A stretch of DNA of 64,000 nt. Source: Gammaproteobacteria bacterium (lineage in GTDB: Bacteria; Pseudomonadota; Gammaproteobacteria; GRL18). The stretch's first letter is position 1. Each line of letters begins with the position of its first letter. The position numbers and the translations under genes are program-made. This document shows, piece after piece, positions 54,949-62,904 of this stretch. The stretch covers positions 846,011 through 910,010 of the forward strand of contig JADGDG010000001.1 of assembly GCA_016744995.1 (NCBI GenBank), written 5' to 3'. The notes below the pieces were generated by a model, which made no database searches, was not told the DNA's origin, and saw nothing but the letters and a program-made list of their open reading frames with translations.

Positions 54949-56976
54949 TTGCAAATAGCAAGCACCGCCAATGAGCCAATATCCAATGAAATACGAGTTC
55001 TTGGTGTTGATACCGGAGGAACGTTTACCGACTTTGTTTATTACAGGCAAGGAAAGCTTGTTATCCATAAAGTGCTCTCTACTCCCCATGCACCAGAACA
55101 GGCAATTTTACAGGGCATTAAAGATCTGGATCTTAATAAACAGCTGGAGCAGCTAACCATTGTGCATGGTTCAACCGTTGCAACCAATGCAGTATTGGAA
55201 AAAAAAGGGGTTAAAACGGTCTATGTGGCTAATACCGGACTGGCAGATGTACTGACCATTGGGCGTCAGGCACGTAAGGAATTATATAACCTCTGTCCCC
55301 GCCCTGAGTCACCTCCTGTACCACGAGCTTTATGTTATGAACTGAACTGCCGGGTTGATGCGCAAGGAAAGCGATTACAAATATTGACTGACAATGAGTT
55401 GCAGCAGCTCCATGACTTTATAATTCAACAACAGCCAGAATCAATTGCGATTAATTTATTATTCTCCTTTCTGGATGAGCAGGATGAACTACGCATTGAA
55501 AGCAGTTTGAAAAAAGCATTTCCTGAGTTGTTTATTTCGCGTTCTTCAGAAGTGTTACCAGAATACAAAGAATACGAGCGGGGTATTGCCACCTGGTTAA
55601 ATGCCTGGGTGGGGCCTCGGGTTCAGGGATATTTACACAGGCTGACTCGTGCTGTTTTACCTGCTCCACTGGCTGTTATGCAAAGCTCAGGGGGCACGAT
55701 TGCTGCTGAAAAAGCAGCTGATCAAGCGGTTAGAATGCTCTTGTCCGGCCCGGCAGGTGGTCTGGCCGGAGCAAAATATATTGCTGGTCAGAATAATAAT
55801 TTACTGACTTTTGATATGGGCGGCACCTCAACTGATGTTGCTCTGATTGAGGGTGAACTGCAATTAACCAGTGAAGGACATATTGGTGAATACCCAGTCG
55901 CAATTCCAATGGTGGATATGCATACCATTGGTGCTGGAGGCGGTTCAATTGCCGAGGTTGATGAAGGCGGTGTTCTGCAAGTGGGCCCTGAATCAGCCGG
56001 TGCCAGTCCGGGCCCGGCATGTTATGGTCAGGGAGGCCAGCAGGCGACCGTGACTGATGCTAATCTGATTTTGGGGAGGCTTTCAGCGGATGCACCTCTG
56101 GGAGGAAGCTTATCCCTGGATAAAAAAGCTGCCGAACAAGTGCTTGGTCAATTGGCGAAGTCATTATCGTTATCTGTGGAAGAAACTGCATCAGGTATTA
56201 TTCAGGTGGCTAATGAACACATGAGTCGTGCCTTGCGAGTGATGTCGATACAACGGGGCATTGATCCGAAAACTCTGGTTTTGCTTCCTTTTGGCGGTGC
56301 GGGTGCTTTGCATGTCTGTGCTCTGGCTGATAATTTACAAATGAAGCATGTGATTGTACCTGTTCATGCCGGGGTTTTATCCGCTTTTGGTATGGTTGTT
56401 GCGCCTCATACTCGTGATTTATCTCATACACTCAATGCCCTTCTGGTGGGATCTGAGGTAATTGATGAGCAGCTGAAAGTGCTGGCTGACAGGGGGATTT
56501 TAGAACTGAAATCAGAAGGTATTAGTAAATCACAGATGACTTGCCATTACTCCGTTGACCTTCGATATCTTGGGCAGTCTTATACTCTCAATGTGCCCTG
56601 GTCTGAAACAAGCGAAGCATTGGCTCTGGCATCAGAAGCATTTCATGCTCTGCACAAAAAACGCTATGGCCATTTGCATGATCAGCCCGTTGAATTAGTT
56701 AATGTTCGGGTTAAGGTCAGTGCCCCACCGATTGAATTAACCTTGCCTGAACTGTTACCGGCAAAAGATGATCCGATAATTGCCGCACAGCGGGTGATTT
56801 CTGGTATTGATGATCCCGTGCCGGTCTATCGTCGGGAAGAATTAAGGAGCGGCCATCAACTGACCGGTCCGGCCTTAATTACAGAACAAGTCTCAACCAC
56901 CTGGCTGGCACCTTTATGGCAATGTACGGTTGATAGCATTGGTAATCTGGTTTTAAAGAAAGGCTCAGAGCAATAA
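54949..56976 (+). CDS. Hydantoinase/oxoprolinase A subunit
   Basis: 675 residues from TTG (preceded by AAAGAG), no ATG being available. Actin-fold ATP sites GVDTGGTFTDFV near 22 and FDMGGTSTDV near 274. HyuA-type proteins use ATP to open 5-oxoproline or hydantoin rings, usually with a HyuB partner, which is not present here. The Nif3-like gene follows by one base. Confidence 0.88.
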   Translation: MQIASTANEPISNEIRVLGVDTGGTFTDFVYYRQGKLVIHKVLSTPHAPEQAILQGIKDLDLNKQLEQLTIVHGSTVATNAVLEKKGVKTVYVANTGLADVLTIGRQARKELYNLCPRPESPPVPRALCYELNCRVDAQGKRLQILTDNELQQLHDFIIQQQPESIAINLLFSFLDEQDELRIESSLKKAFPELFISRSSEVLPEYKEYERGIATWLNAWVGPRVQGYLHRLTRAVLPAPLAVMQSSGGTIAAEKAADQAVRMLLSGPAGGLAGAKYIAGQNNNLLTFDMGGTSTDVALIEGELQLTSEGHIGEYPVAIPMVDMHTIGAGGGSIAEVDEGGVLQVGPESAGASPGPACYGQGGQQATVTDANLILGRLSADAPLGGSLSLDKKAAEQVLGQLAKSLSLSVEETASGIIQVANEHMSRALRVMSIQRGIDPKTLVLLPFGGAGALHVCALADNLQMKHVIVPVHAGVLSAFGMVVAPHTRDLSHTLNALLVGSEVIDEQLKVLADRGILELKSEGISKSQMTCHYSVDLRYLGQSYTLNVPWSETSEALALASEAFHALHKKRYGHLHDQPVELVNVRVKVSAPPIELTLPELLPAKDDPIIAAQRVISGIDDPVPVYRREELRSGHQLTGPALITEQVSTTWLAPLWQCTVDSIGNLVLKKGSEQ

Positions 56977-56977
56977 C

Positions 56978-57298
56978 ATGTATTCATTGACCTACTATGT
57001 TCCTCAAAACGCTCATCAACATTTGAAACAGGCGTTATTTTCCAGTGGTGCAGGTAAAATAGGGAAATATGATGAGTGTTGCTGGGAAGTTCTTGGAAAT
57101 GGACAATTTCGTGCACAATCCGGCAGCCAGCCGACACTTGGGAAAATTGGAGAATTAGAACAAGTAAGGGAATATAAGGTAGAAATGGTTTGTGAGGATG
57201 CTGTGATTCATCAAGTGGTGAAAACTTTGTTAGAAGAACACCCTTATGAACAGCCTGCTTATTTTATAACTCAGGTGATGACCCTGGATGATTTATAA
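56978..57298 (+). CDS. Nif3-like (YqfO insert) protein
   Basis: 106 residues corresponding to the CutA-like insert of YqfO/Nif3 proteins (CCWEVLGNGQF, GELEQV.EYKVE, LLEEHPYEQPAYF). It lacks the dimetal core of full Nif3, and stand-alone copies of this domain are common. It starts one base after the hydantoinase stop. Confidence 0.8.
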   Translation: MYSLTYYVPQNAHQHLKQALFSSGAGKIGKYDECCWEVLGNGQFRAQSGSQPTLGKIGELEQVREYKVEMVCEDAVIHQVVKTLLEEHPYEQPAYFITQVMTLDDL

Positions 57299-57766
57299 AT
57301 AGTGGCTTATTGAGTTAAATGAAAGTCAGCTTTACGGGTATAGATGCTATTTATTGGTTGTTTTAAAATCAAAAGAGAGGGGGGCATTCGGACTAAATGC
57401 TTAGCCTGTCGATTGCACCCGACACTGGTTCGTTTAACTGGGGACGCTTCAGGCCCGTCCATGGGTCGCTTGACAGAAAACGTCCATGTTTTCTGACACC
57501 CCAGTTAGACGAACCAGTCTCGTGTACACTCTTCTACCTCAGTTGTCCTCACTGGTGCTGTCCAAAAGCAAAGAAAAAGCAAGAGAAAGAGCAAATGTGG
57601 GCAAGTAATAAAGTGTCATACTAACTATTGGAAAAGATAATCTAAAATTATGGTTTTTGTACTTTGCTGCCATTAATCAATTTTTTAGATTTTATAAAAA
57701 GTTAAGAAAGCGGTGATTCCAGTGACTGTAGGGAGTGAGGTTGAACGTTTTGATATATGGACACGG
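57299..57766. other. 468-base region without a gene
   Basis: It begins after the Nif3-like gene and holds the long palindrome at 57409-57533; the rest (57540-57766) is AT-rich with nothing I can name. It marks the left border of the cassette region. Confidence 0.6.
57409..57533. repeat. Large palindromic element with attC-like core boxes
   Basis: ACTGGTTCGTTTAACTGGGG is repeated as its near complement CCCCAGTTAGACGAACCAGT about 45-65 bases to the right; an inner hairpin AGAAAAC/GTTTTCT is also present. The boxes GTTTAAC and GTTAGAC fit the integron core consensus on either strand. The pairing extends 8 bases beyond the boxes, which attC sites normally do not show, so it may be a miniature palindromic element instead. 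Confidence 0.6.
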
Positions 57767-58384
57767 CTAATTAACTCTCCCATACCCCATTAAGACCCAG
57801 CCTCTTTCAATAGGAGATCTATGCGATACCTCCTGTGTAAGTATAGTTCTTGGGGCCGATTCGATTATGTAGTACACACTTTCAGTAACTTCAGACACTA
57901 ATGCTACATGGGAGATATAATTATGCTTTTTCTTTTTGTAAAAGACTAAATCTCCAATAGATGGTTTATAACTATTAGGCATTAGCCTGTCTACTGACTC
58001 AAAGTATGAAAATAAATTTCTTGCGCGCCGATGGAAATATGGATTTCCAGGTGTATTTCCATTTCTTGAGTCGTAACTATAGGGGCTTTTTTTATAATCT
58101 TTAGCCAATATAGATTGCCAGGAAAACCCAGACAGTCCATATGCAATATTTGGAACATCACTACAAACGATGAAACCTCCCTTTGCCCCCAAATTATCGT
58201 ATTTCCCCATCAGTGGATCGTAGGGAGTTCCCTTCAAGCTACGCGCATGCATTATTACAGTCTGACTGTTTGGGATCATATTAACCTCAGATATGAACTC
58301 CCCTTGACCATAATATCCTAAGCTTAATAAGCCAAGTGTAAATGCTAAGGCCACTAAAATGATAATAGTGAATACAGTTTTCAT
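57767..58384 (-). CDS. Exported NlpC/P60-like cysteine peptidase-fold protein
   Basis: 205 residues with a signal or anchor helix (about 5-25). A Cys in GGFIVCSDV (near 75) and a His in NYISHVALVSE (near 160) have the order and spacing of NlpC/P60-CHAP amidases. An attC-like site lies just before its start. No attC was found after its stop. Confidence 0.6.
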   Translation of the reverse strand: MKTVFTIIILVALAFTLGLLSLGYYGQGEFISEVNMIPNSQTVIMHARSLKGTPYDPLMGKYDNLGAKGGFIVCSDVPNIAYGLSGFSWQSILAKDYKKSPYSYDSRNGNTPGNPYFHRRARNLFSYFESVDRLMPNSYKPSIGDLVFYKKKKHNYISHVALVSEVTESVYYIIESAPRTILTQEVSHRSPIERGWVLMGYGRVN

Positions 58385-58391
58385 ACTTTCA

Positions 58392-58450
58392 CATATAATG
58401 TTGAGATCATTGGGGCGTCTTTTTGCCTCAAATGCATCTCCTGATTATGC
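58392..58450 (-). repeat. Probable attC site (59 bp)
   Basis: On the minus strand GCATAATC ... CATTATATG are the outer boxes; GAGATGCATT pairs with AATGATCTC leaving one extra G. The stop of the VOC gene lies in the left box. The crossover triplet is ATT instead of GTT. Confidence 0.6.
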
Positions 58451-58837
58451 AGCTTTACCTTGTTGTAACATCTTATCTTTGTTTTTTAAGGCGTTGCCAA
58501 AAATTAGTACATTTCCGTTGTTGTCTCTGACACGAAAGTCCCTGCTTCCATAATCCCGATCAGAAAGATCACCAACAAACGCAACATTTTTTGACTTAAA
58601 TTCGGTATAAATGCTGTCAGCATTGTCAATATGGATATAACACACACCACTACCTGCATATTCCTTTCTACCCTCACCAAATTCAATAACTACATCTCCA
58701 CGCCTTACCGAACCATACGCAGGGTCTTCCCAAATACCTACGATTTCAAATCCAAGTTCTTGTTTATAAAAGGCTGCTGTTTCCTTCACATTCTCTACTG
58801 GCAAAATCACTGTCGTACCTAAAAAGCTATTTTCCAT
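58445..58837 (-). CDS. VOC-family (glyoxalase/bleomycin-resistance-like) cassette protein
   Basis: 130 residues from ATG 58837 with ribosome site AAGGA. One VOC fold with VILPVENVKETAAFYKQ at the start, the EF in VVIEFGEG and the end block FRVRDNNGNVLIF. Members are metal enzymes or antibiotic-binding proteins; the substrate is unknown. It starts directly after the attC of the next cassette. Confidence 0.8.
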   Translation of the reverse strand: MENSFLGTTVILPVENVKETAAFYKQELGFEIVGIWEDPAYGSVRRGDVVIEFGEGRKEYAGSGVCYIHIDNADSIYTEFKSKNVAFVGDLSDRDYGSRDFRVRDNNGNVLIFGNALKNKDKMLQQGKAA

Positions 58838-58859
58838 TTTAGTGCATCCTTTTCTCTGT

Positions 58860-58990
58860 GCATAACGTTGCCTTGATTGTGCTCTGGGACAAGGAAAGAG
58901 ATTTTTAAAAAGAACAACTTTCCAGCACATTCAATATTTTTTTAAAATCGCTAAGTCCCAGTGATCCACATCCAAGGCTTGGTTATAGCC
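58860..58990 (-). repeat. attC site, long form (131 bp)
   Basis: On the minus strand it begins GGCTATAACCAAGCCTTGG and ends CAAGGCAACGTTATGC, with an inner pair CTGGGAC/GTCCCAG. The length is like that of Vibrio cholerae repeats. The crossover triplet GTT is intact. Confidence 0.85.
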
Positions 58991-59217
58991 TATTTAATTT
59001 TTTCTAAGTCTTCATCAGGTGTTACTTGATGAACCAATCCATATTTCTCAGTTTCAACTCCAAAACCATGTTTCAAATAGCACCAATCAGATTCTGTATA
59101 ATTTTCACTATACTGATTAGCTTGAATAATAAAAACAATCTTTCCTATTGAACCACTAAAGTTGACAACATCACCAACTCTAATTTCTTCACCAGATGTA
59201 TAATAGAGTTTGCTCAT
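58990..59217 (-). CDS. Small cytoplasmic cassette protein, unknown
   Basis: 75 residues: MSKLYYTSGEEIRVGD start, an SH3-like small barrel pattern, WCYLKHGFGVE in the middle and a DEDLE end. I recall similar small proteins from integron and polymorphic-toxin contexts but cannot assign a function. Its ATG overlaps the stop of the upstream small membrane gene (TAATG). Confidence 0.7.
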   Translation of the reverse strand: MSKLYYTSGEEIRVGDVVNFSGSIGKIVFIIQANQYSENYTESDWCYLKHGFGVETEKYGLVHQVTPDEDLEKIK

Positions 59218-59372
59218 TATTTATTTTTCTGGTCATAAATATAGTAAGCGATACCTTCAAGAATAAAAAAAGCACCTACAAAGTAAAGAATAACCTCATT
59301 CATTGCAAAACAGAATAATGCTAAGGCCAAATTAATTAATAAAAATATTTTTTCGCTTCCTTCAGCACGCAC
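59217..59372 (-). CDS. Tiny membrane protein, first gene of a two-gene cassette
   Basis: 51 residues from GTG 59372, two hydrophobic helices (about 9-25 and 25-45). It ends with TAATG overlapping the next start, a sign of translational coupling. The start falls right after an attC-like box. Confidence 0.55.
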   Translation of the reverse strand: MRAEGSEKIFLLINLALALFCFAMNEVILYFVGAFFILEGIAYYIYDQKNK

Positions 59373-59373
59373 T

Positions 59374-59400
59374 GGTTATAATGCTTTGTCTTTTGTTAAA
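59374..59400 (-). repeat. Vestigial attC-like boxes
   Basis: Minus strand GTTTAAC (a perfect 5' core) is followed within 20 bases by GCATTATAACC, like the 3' boxes of neighbouring sites. The paired arms are missing, so it is probably a deleted site. Confidence 0.4.
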
Positions 59401-59773
59401 CAATTAAAGCTACCATACAAATAACTGTAAAGATAATGCTATATGATAAACAAAAATATACATACCACATTGGTGTGATAATAGGAGCTTTACCTTCAAG
59501 TATTTCTGGTGACTTTGAAGTTAAATAAAAACCATAAATCCAACCAATTATGTTGTGAATAATATAAAGACTCGGTACTAAAATTAGCCATTGAGAAAAA
59601 TCAAGTTTAAATAAAGCTATTATTGTTACTATGGCCCATATAAATTCAATGTTCGTAGTTAATGTAAGAAGCTTGTTTTTTCCGAAAACCCCTTTATTTT
59701 TGTACAAAAGTACGGCATCAGCAATTATTATAAACCCAATTATTAAACTGCTTGATAAATATAGTTGTATCAT
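59396..59773 (-). CDS. Four-helix membrane cassette protein, unknown
   Basis: 125 residues with four hydrophobic helices (about 5-24, 40-57, 65-83, 102-124). No motif. Its stop lies in an attC-like box. Confidence 0.6.
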   Translation of the reverse strand: MIQLYLSSSLIIGFIIIADAVLLYKNKGVFGKNKLLTLTTNIEFIWAIVTIIALFKLDFSQWLILVPSLYIIHNIIGWIYGFYLTSKSPEILEGKAPIITPMWYVYFCLSYSIIFTVICMVALIV

Positions 59774-59783
59774 TCATTTCCAC

Positions 59784-59877
59784 TTATAATGCTTAAATGA
59801 GGTGGTTTTTAGACTTCCAGAGAAGTTGATGCAAGCGAAAAGACTTGAGCCACACTCTGTATTTTCTGGTTATGTTT
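59784..59877 (-). repeat. Probable attC site (about 94 bp)
   Basis: Minus strand outer boxes ACATAACC and GCATTATAAG with weakly paired arms (GTGTGG with CCACCTC). The stop of the upstream gene is inside the left box. Crossover triplet ATT. Confidence 0.5.
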
Positions 59878-60403
59878 CATTTAGTTTTGGTTGCTCATTA
59901 AAAAAATACACTAAATCAGATGCTGTATTAACTTTGCCAAAAAATGAATTTTTTTCTAATTTTTCTAATGATCTACCAGTTCTTGTTGCTATATCTTCAA
60001 TGATGTCAAACTCAAAATCTTCTTCATCTATTTTTAGTGTTTCAAAAATATTGTCATCTGGCTTTATAGGAAAGCTTTTGTTTTCAAATTTTACATTTTT
60101 CTCAAGCTCTTCATAAACAGCCCGAATAATCCAAGTATCAATTTTTTTACAATTAAAGCTTCTTGCAAAAATACAGATTGAATCATGTTCTCTTGCGTTC
60201 AATAAGTTAGCAATATATTTTGCATGTTGTTTGTTTTCAAAATAGCCCCACAACCAAATAAGTGGGATAGTCAGCAATAAATATGGATTAACCAATGCTA
60301 ACAATATAATTGGAACAGAAATAACCATGATGAACACTGACCAATCTTTTATTGTCATTGGTTCATAAATAATTTTTTCCATTAATCTTGATGGTTTTTT
60401 CAT
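59870..60403 (-). CDS. Cassette protein: two helices plus DUF1493/acyl-carrier-like C-terminus
   Basis: 177 residues. Two membrane helices (about 20-50) are followed by a soluble region in which FPIKPDDNIFETLKIDEEDFEFDI recalls DUF1493, an acyl-carrier-like fold without the phosphopantetheine serine. Function unknown. It starts 10 bases after the attC at 60414. Confidence 0.6.
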   Translation of the reverse strand: MKKPSRLMEKIIYEPMTIKDWSVFIMVISVPIILLALVNPYLLLTIPLIWLWGYFENKQHAKYIANLLNAREHDSICIFARSFNCKKIDTWIIRAVYEELEKNVKFENKSFPIKPDDNIFETLKIDEEDFEFDIIEDIATRTGRSLEKLEKNSFFGKVNTASDLVYFFNEQPKLNET

Positions 60404-60410
60404 AGTTCTT

Positions 60411-60954
60411 TCAACATAACGCCAAAATCATCGTGGCGTCTTTTTTCCTATGATGAATTTTCTTGTTAGAACTTTCAAACTTTAAGACTTCTTTAAAAGA
60501 TTCTGTTATTACAGGCAATAAATTTTCAATATCAGCTTCAATTTCCATTATTTCTTCCTTGGAAAAATCTATTTTTTTCAAATTCAAGATTATGTTTCTC
60601 TAGAGTTCTTAATCTATTCTTTATATTTCTACCACTACGGATTAATTTTTTTGCTTTATCTATATGAAGATATATACGGTTAGGTACCAGAAACTCTGCT
60701 TCATTACATGCAGTAATAAATCTTACATAATCTTTATTATCAAAATTTTCACCATACAAGAAATCATAAAGACAATTTACTAAAGTATCATAAATTTTAA
60801 ACCTTTTATCATATAATTCTAATCTCACTTTTTCTCGATTAGTAATAAATTGTTGCCAAACTATATAAATACCAATAACTGCTATTATTGGTATAAATAA
60901 TCTTGAAATATCAAGCAGAGTATTCATATGTGTAATTTTTGTTTCCGACAGCAC
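60411..60954 (-). pseudogene. Frameshifted cassette gene, membrane-anchored
   Basis: The first frame (GTG 60954 or ATG 60927 to stop 60538) has an N-terminal helix and reads LEFEKNRFF at its end. One more A in the A7 run near 60567-60575 would give LEFEKKIDFSKEEIMEIEAD and continue in frame to 60411, past the attC. The continuation (60411-60548) is clearly coding-like. Sequencing error, true decay, or a second gene starting at ATG 60548 (ribosome site AAGGA) are all possible. Confidence 0.55.
60414..60472 (-). repeat. attC site (59 bp)
   Basis: Minus strand 5' box TTCTAAC, 3' box GTTATGT. AAAATTCATCAT pairs with ATGATTTT with one unpaired T; inner GCC/GGC also pairs. Crossover triplet GTT intact. 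Confidence 0.85.
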
Positions 60955-60968
60955 ATGCTGGTTAGGGC
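60955..60968 (-). repeat. Partial attC-like box
   Basis: Minus strand GCCCTAAC with the stop of the upstream gene inside, followed by a short palindrome AGCATGTGCT, but no 3' core is recognised. Confidence 0.35.
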
Positions 60969-61435
60969 CTGCTCTTTAAGTAGCTTACCCATCTTTTTGC
61001 CTCTCTAGTATTAGAGTTTGTATTGTTAATAACTTCAAGGCGATATTTATTCTCAAATTTAGAAAGCAATTTAAATAGTTCTTTTGATTCTCTAGGTGGG
61101 TACGGTAAATTAATAAATACTGTAGCCAAATTTGTTAATTTTTTTCGGTATTCAGATGAAATATATTGCGCCTGTGCTTTCAAAGAAGAAAATATATTAC
61201 TTTTTAGTGTACGACCAAAAGGAATATGCCTATTTAACACCACTAAGTCACAACCCAACTCTATAGCATTTAGATCACCTATTTTTATTGCGTTAATAAT
61301 ATTATCAATTACGCGCGAAGCTTGAATTCCTCTATGATTAATTTTATCTTTTGGAATATAGGTTGAAACTTGAATTTCATTTATTGTCAACCAGTTCTCT
61401 AAGTTTTCTATTTCAGTAATCATGTCATGCTTCAT
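60962..61435 (-). CDS. Cassette protein, unknown (helical)
   Basis: 157 residues, soluble, mostly helical. A central block AIELGCDLVVLNRHIPFG and LPYPPRESKELFKLLSKF suggest a HEAT-like arrangement, but no family is recognised. It starts right after the attC at 61440. Confidence 0.6.
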   Translation of the reverse strand: MKHDMITEIENLENWLTINEIQVSTYIPKDKINHRGIQASRVIDNIINAIKIGDLNAIELGCDLVVLNRHIPFGRTLKSNIFSSLKAQAQYISSEYRKKLTNLATVFINLPYPPRESKELFKLLSKFENKYRLEVINNTNSNTREAKRWVSYLKSRP

Positions 61436-61439
61436 TATT

Positions 61440-61494
61440 CCCTAACGTCAAAATCAGCAGGGTATTTTTGCCTTTGATGGATTTTCTGTTTAGC
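61440..61494 (-). repeat. attC site (55 bp)
   Basis: Minus strand 5' box GCTAAAC and 3' box GTTAGGG. AAAATCCATCA pairs with TGATTTT with one unpaired C. Crossover triplet GTT intact. Confidence 0.85.
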
Positions 61495-61498
61495 AAAT

Positions 61499-61909
61499 TT
61501 AATCAAATAAACCCTTGGCATAAAGAGTTAGACCAATGTCAATATTAAGTTTCCCTGCAATTGAAACTAATTCTTTTGGAAAGTTTATACCTTGTGTAGC
61601 CCATTTCTCATCTAAAATTGAATTGATTGGAAAATCTAGCCCTGCATCTACATCATCTATGTGCTTAAATATTTCTTCTAATTCAGAAATGTATTTTGTT
61701 AAAAAAACTATAGCATCTTCTACTTGCTCCTGAAGGTTATCCCATTCTTTTTTGGAAACATCCAGCGATGCTTGGTTGTTTTTACATAATCGTTTCTTCG
61801 CCTTATCTCGATACTCACCCGAATCAAATACTGACAATGTAGGAATATCCATGCCTTCTAGTATTGGCTTGAAAGATTTAGTTTTACTTACAATTCTTAA
61901 TACGCACAT
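61499..61909 (-). CDS. Cassette protein, DUF4279-like
   Basis: 136 residues from ATG 61909. The C-terminal FPKELVSIAGKLNIDIGLTLY resembles the end of DUF4279 proteins; the N-terminal CVLRIVSK strand also fits. Function unknown. The start lies 11 bases after an attC. Confidence 0.55.
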   Translation of the reverse strand: MCVLRIVSKTKSFKPILEGMDIPTLSVFDSGEYRDKAKKRLCKNNQASLDVSKKEWDNLQEQVEDAIVFLTKYISELEEIFKHIDDVDAGLDFPINSILDEKWATQGINFPKELVSIAGKLNIDIGLTLYAKGLFD

Positions 61910-61919
61910 AATTTTATTA

Positions 61920-62009
61920 CTGATAATGTCGCAAATCACTGGGAAATTTAGCCGTAGCGAGGAACGAGTGTAGGTTAAATTTTTCCATGTGAATTTGCCT
62001 TGTTATGTG
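61920..62009 (-). repeat. attC site (90 bp)
   Basis: Minus strand 5' box CACATAAC and 3' box ATTATCAG. GCAAATTCAC pairs with GTGATTTGC with one unpaired T, and an inner stem AAATTTAACC...GGCTAAATTT follows. Crossover triplet is ATT. Confidence 0.8.
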
Positions 62010-62039
62010 TTTTGAATAGTACGCCGATTTAGAAAAATA

Positions 62040-62369
62040 TCATGAGGAATCTGTAGATTTGTAGTTTACTTTTGATGATATATTACCGTGCTTAATCTCA
62101 TCACTATAACCTTTTGGCCTATACCAATAAAATATCGCCATCCCAACTACAACAAGAAAAACACCAGGCCCTGCATTGCTTAATTTTGATGACAATCCTG
62201 CACCAGACAATACCCATTCAATTGCCCCTCCTAAACCAAGAAACATAAATATCCCACCACTTATTATGCAGCATGCAGCGCAGGATAATGCGACTACGCG
62301 AGTTATGAATATTTGTTTTAGAAAGATCTCTCTTTGATCGATTATTTTTTGTAACTCTCTTGGTTTCAT
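62040..62369 (-). CDS. Small two-helix membrane cassette protein
   Basis: 109 residues with two hydrophobic helices (about 22-48 and 68-86) and charged ends. No motif. It starts 6 bases after the preceding frameshifted gene, so they share one cassette. Confidence 0.6.
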   Translation of the reverse strand: MKPRELQKIIDQREIFLKQIFITRVVALSCAACCIISGGIFMFLGLGGAIEWVLSGAGLSSKLSNAGPGVFLVVVGMAIFYWYRPKGYSDEIKHGNISSKVNYKSTDSS

Positions 62370-62375
62370 AGTCTT

Positions 62376-62762
62376 CTATATTTGTTCAATGTCTGGTCCA
62401 TAATTCCATCTATCTGGTTCTTCAGAAAAGTTAATGTGTATGTAACTTCCATTTTTAGAGTTAAATCCAACATCATTCATTAGACAGTCGTAAGCGTTTG
62501 CTACCTCTTTGCCCTAAGGAAAATTGCTTCTTTAAATAACTCTTTCACTTCAGTGTTGTTTAGTGAAGTGAAAAATCCATAGACTGATCTTGGTATTATT
62601 GATTTGTTTGAATTATCAGCCTTGTTAACTCTCTCGGTTAGGTGATATTTGTAGGTATTCTTTAGGAGAAAGTAACGCACCTTTTTGAACGTCATTTCTC
62701 ATGGCCATAATCAGATTTCCAAGCCGTTCTTTTCTAGTCTCTTCTGTGTGCTTTGATATCAT
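62376..62762 (-). pseudogene. Cassette gene broken by two frameshifts
   Basis: Three consecutive frames read as one protein: MISKHTEETRKERLG... from ATG 62762, then ERVNKADNSNKS...ELFKEAIFL, then GKEVANAYDCLMNDVG...YGPDIEQI to the stop at 62376. About 125 residues in total. No family is recognised. Error or decay cannot be distinguished. Confidence 0.5.
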
Positions 62763-62904
62763 TACTGTTGCAGGACAGCCATAATTTCATTCCAGTATAG
62801 AGCAGACAAAAACCTAAAACAAACTATCTTGCATAAAAATAATTTGATTATCGTACAAATAAAGAATATACTCTAATTTCATTATGATTAAACGGAGTTA
62901 ATCA

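Larger units (their letters stand above)
58392..62762 (-). mobile_element. Integron gene-cassette array (no integrase in window)
   Basis: At least ten small genes, all leftward, are separated by imperfect palindromes. Four have clear attC structure and two probable, all oriented with the genes, with paired 5'/3' core boxes and one unpaired base in one arm. The integrase, expected to the right, is not present before the window end, so this is either the distal part of an integron or an attC cluster without integrase. The genes are unrelated to each other and more AT-rich than the flanks. Confidence 0.75.

Noticed and set aside
58392..62762. CRISPR array or prophage
   Set aside because: The palindromes differ in length and sequence, spacers encode genes, and no phage structural genes occur.
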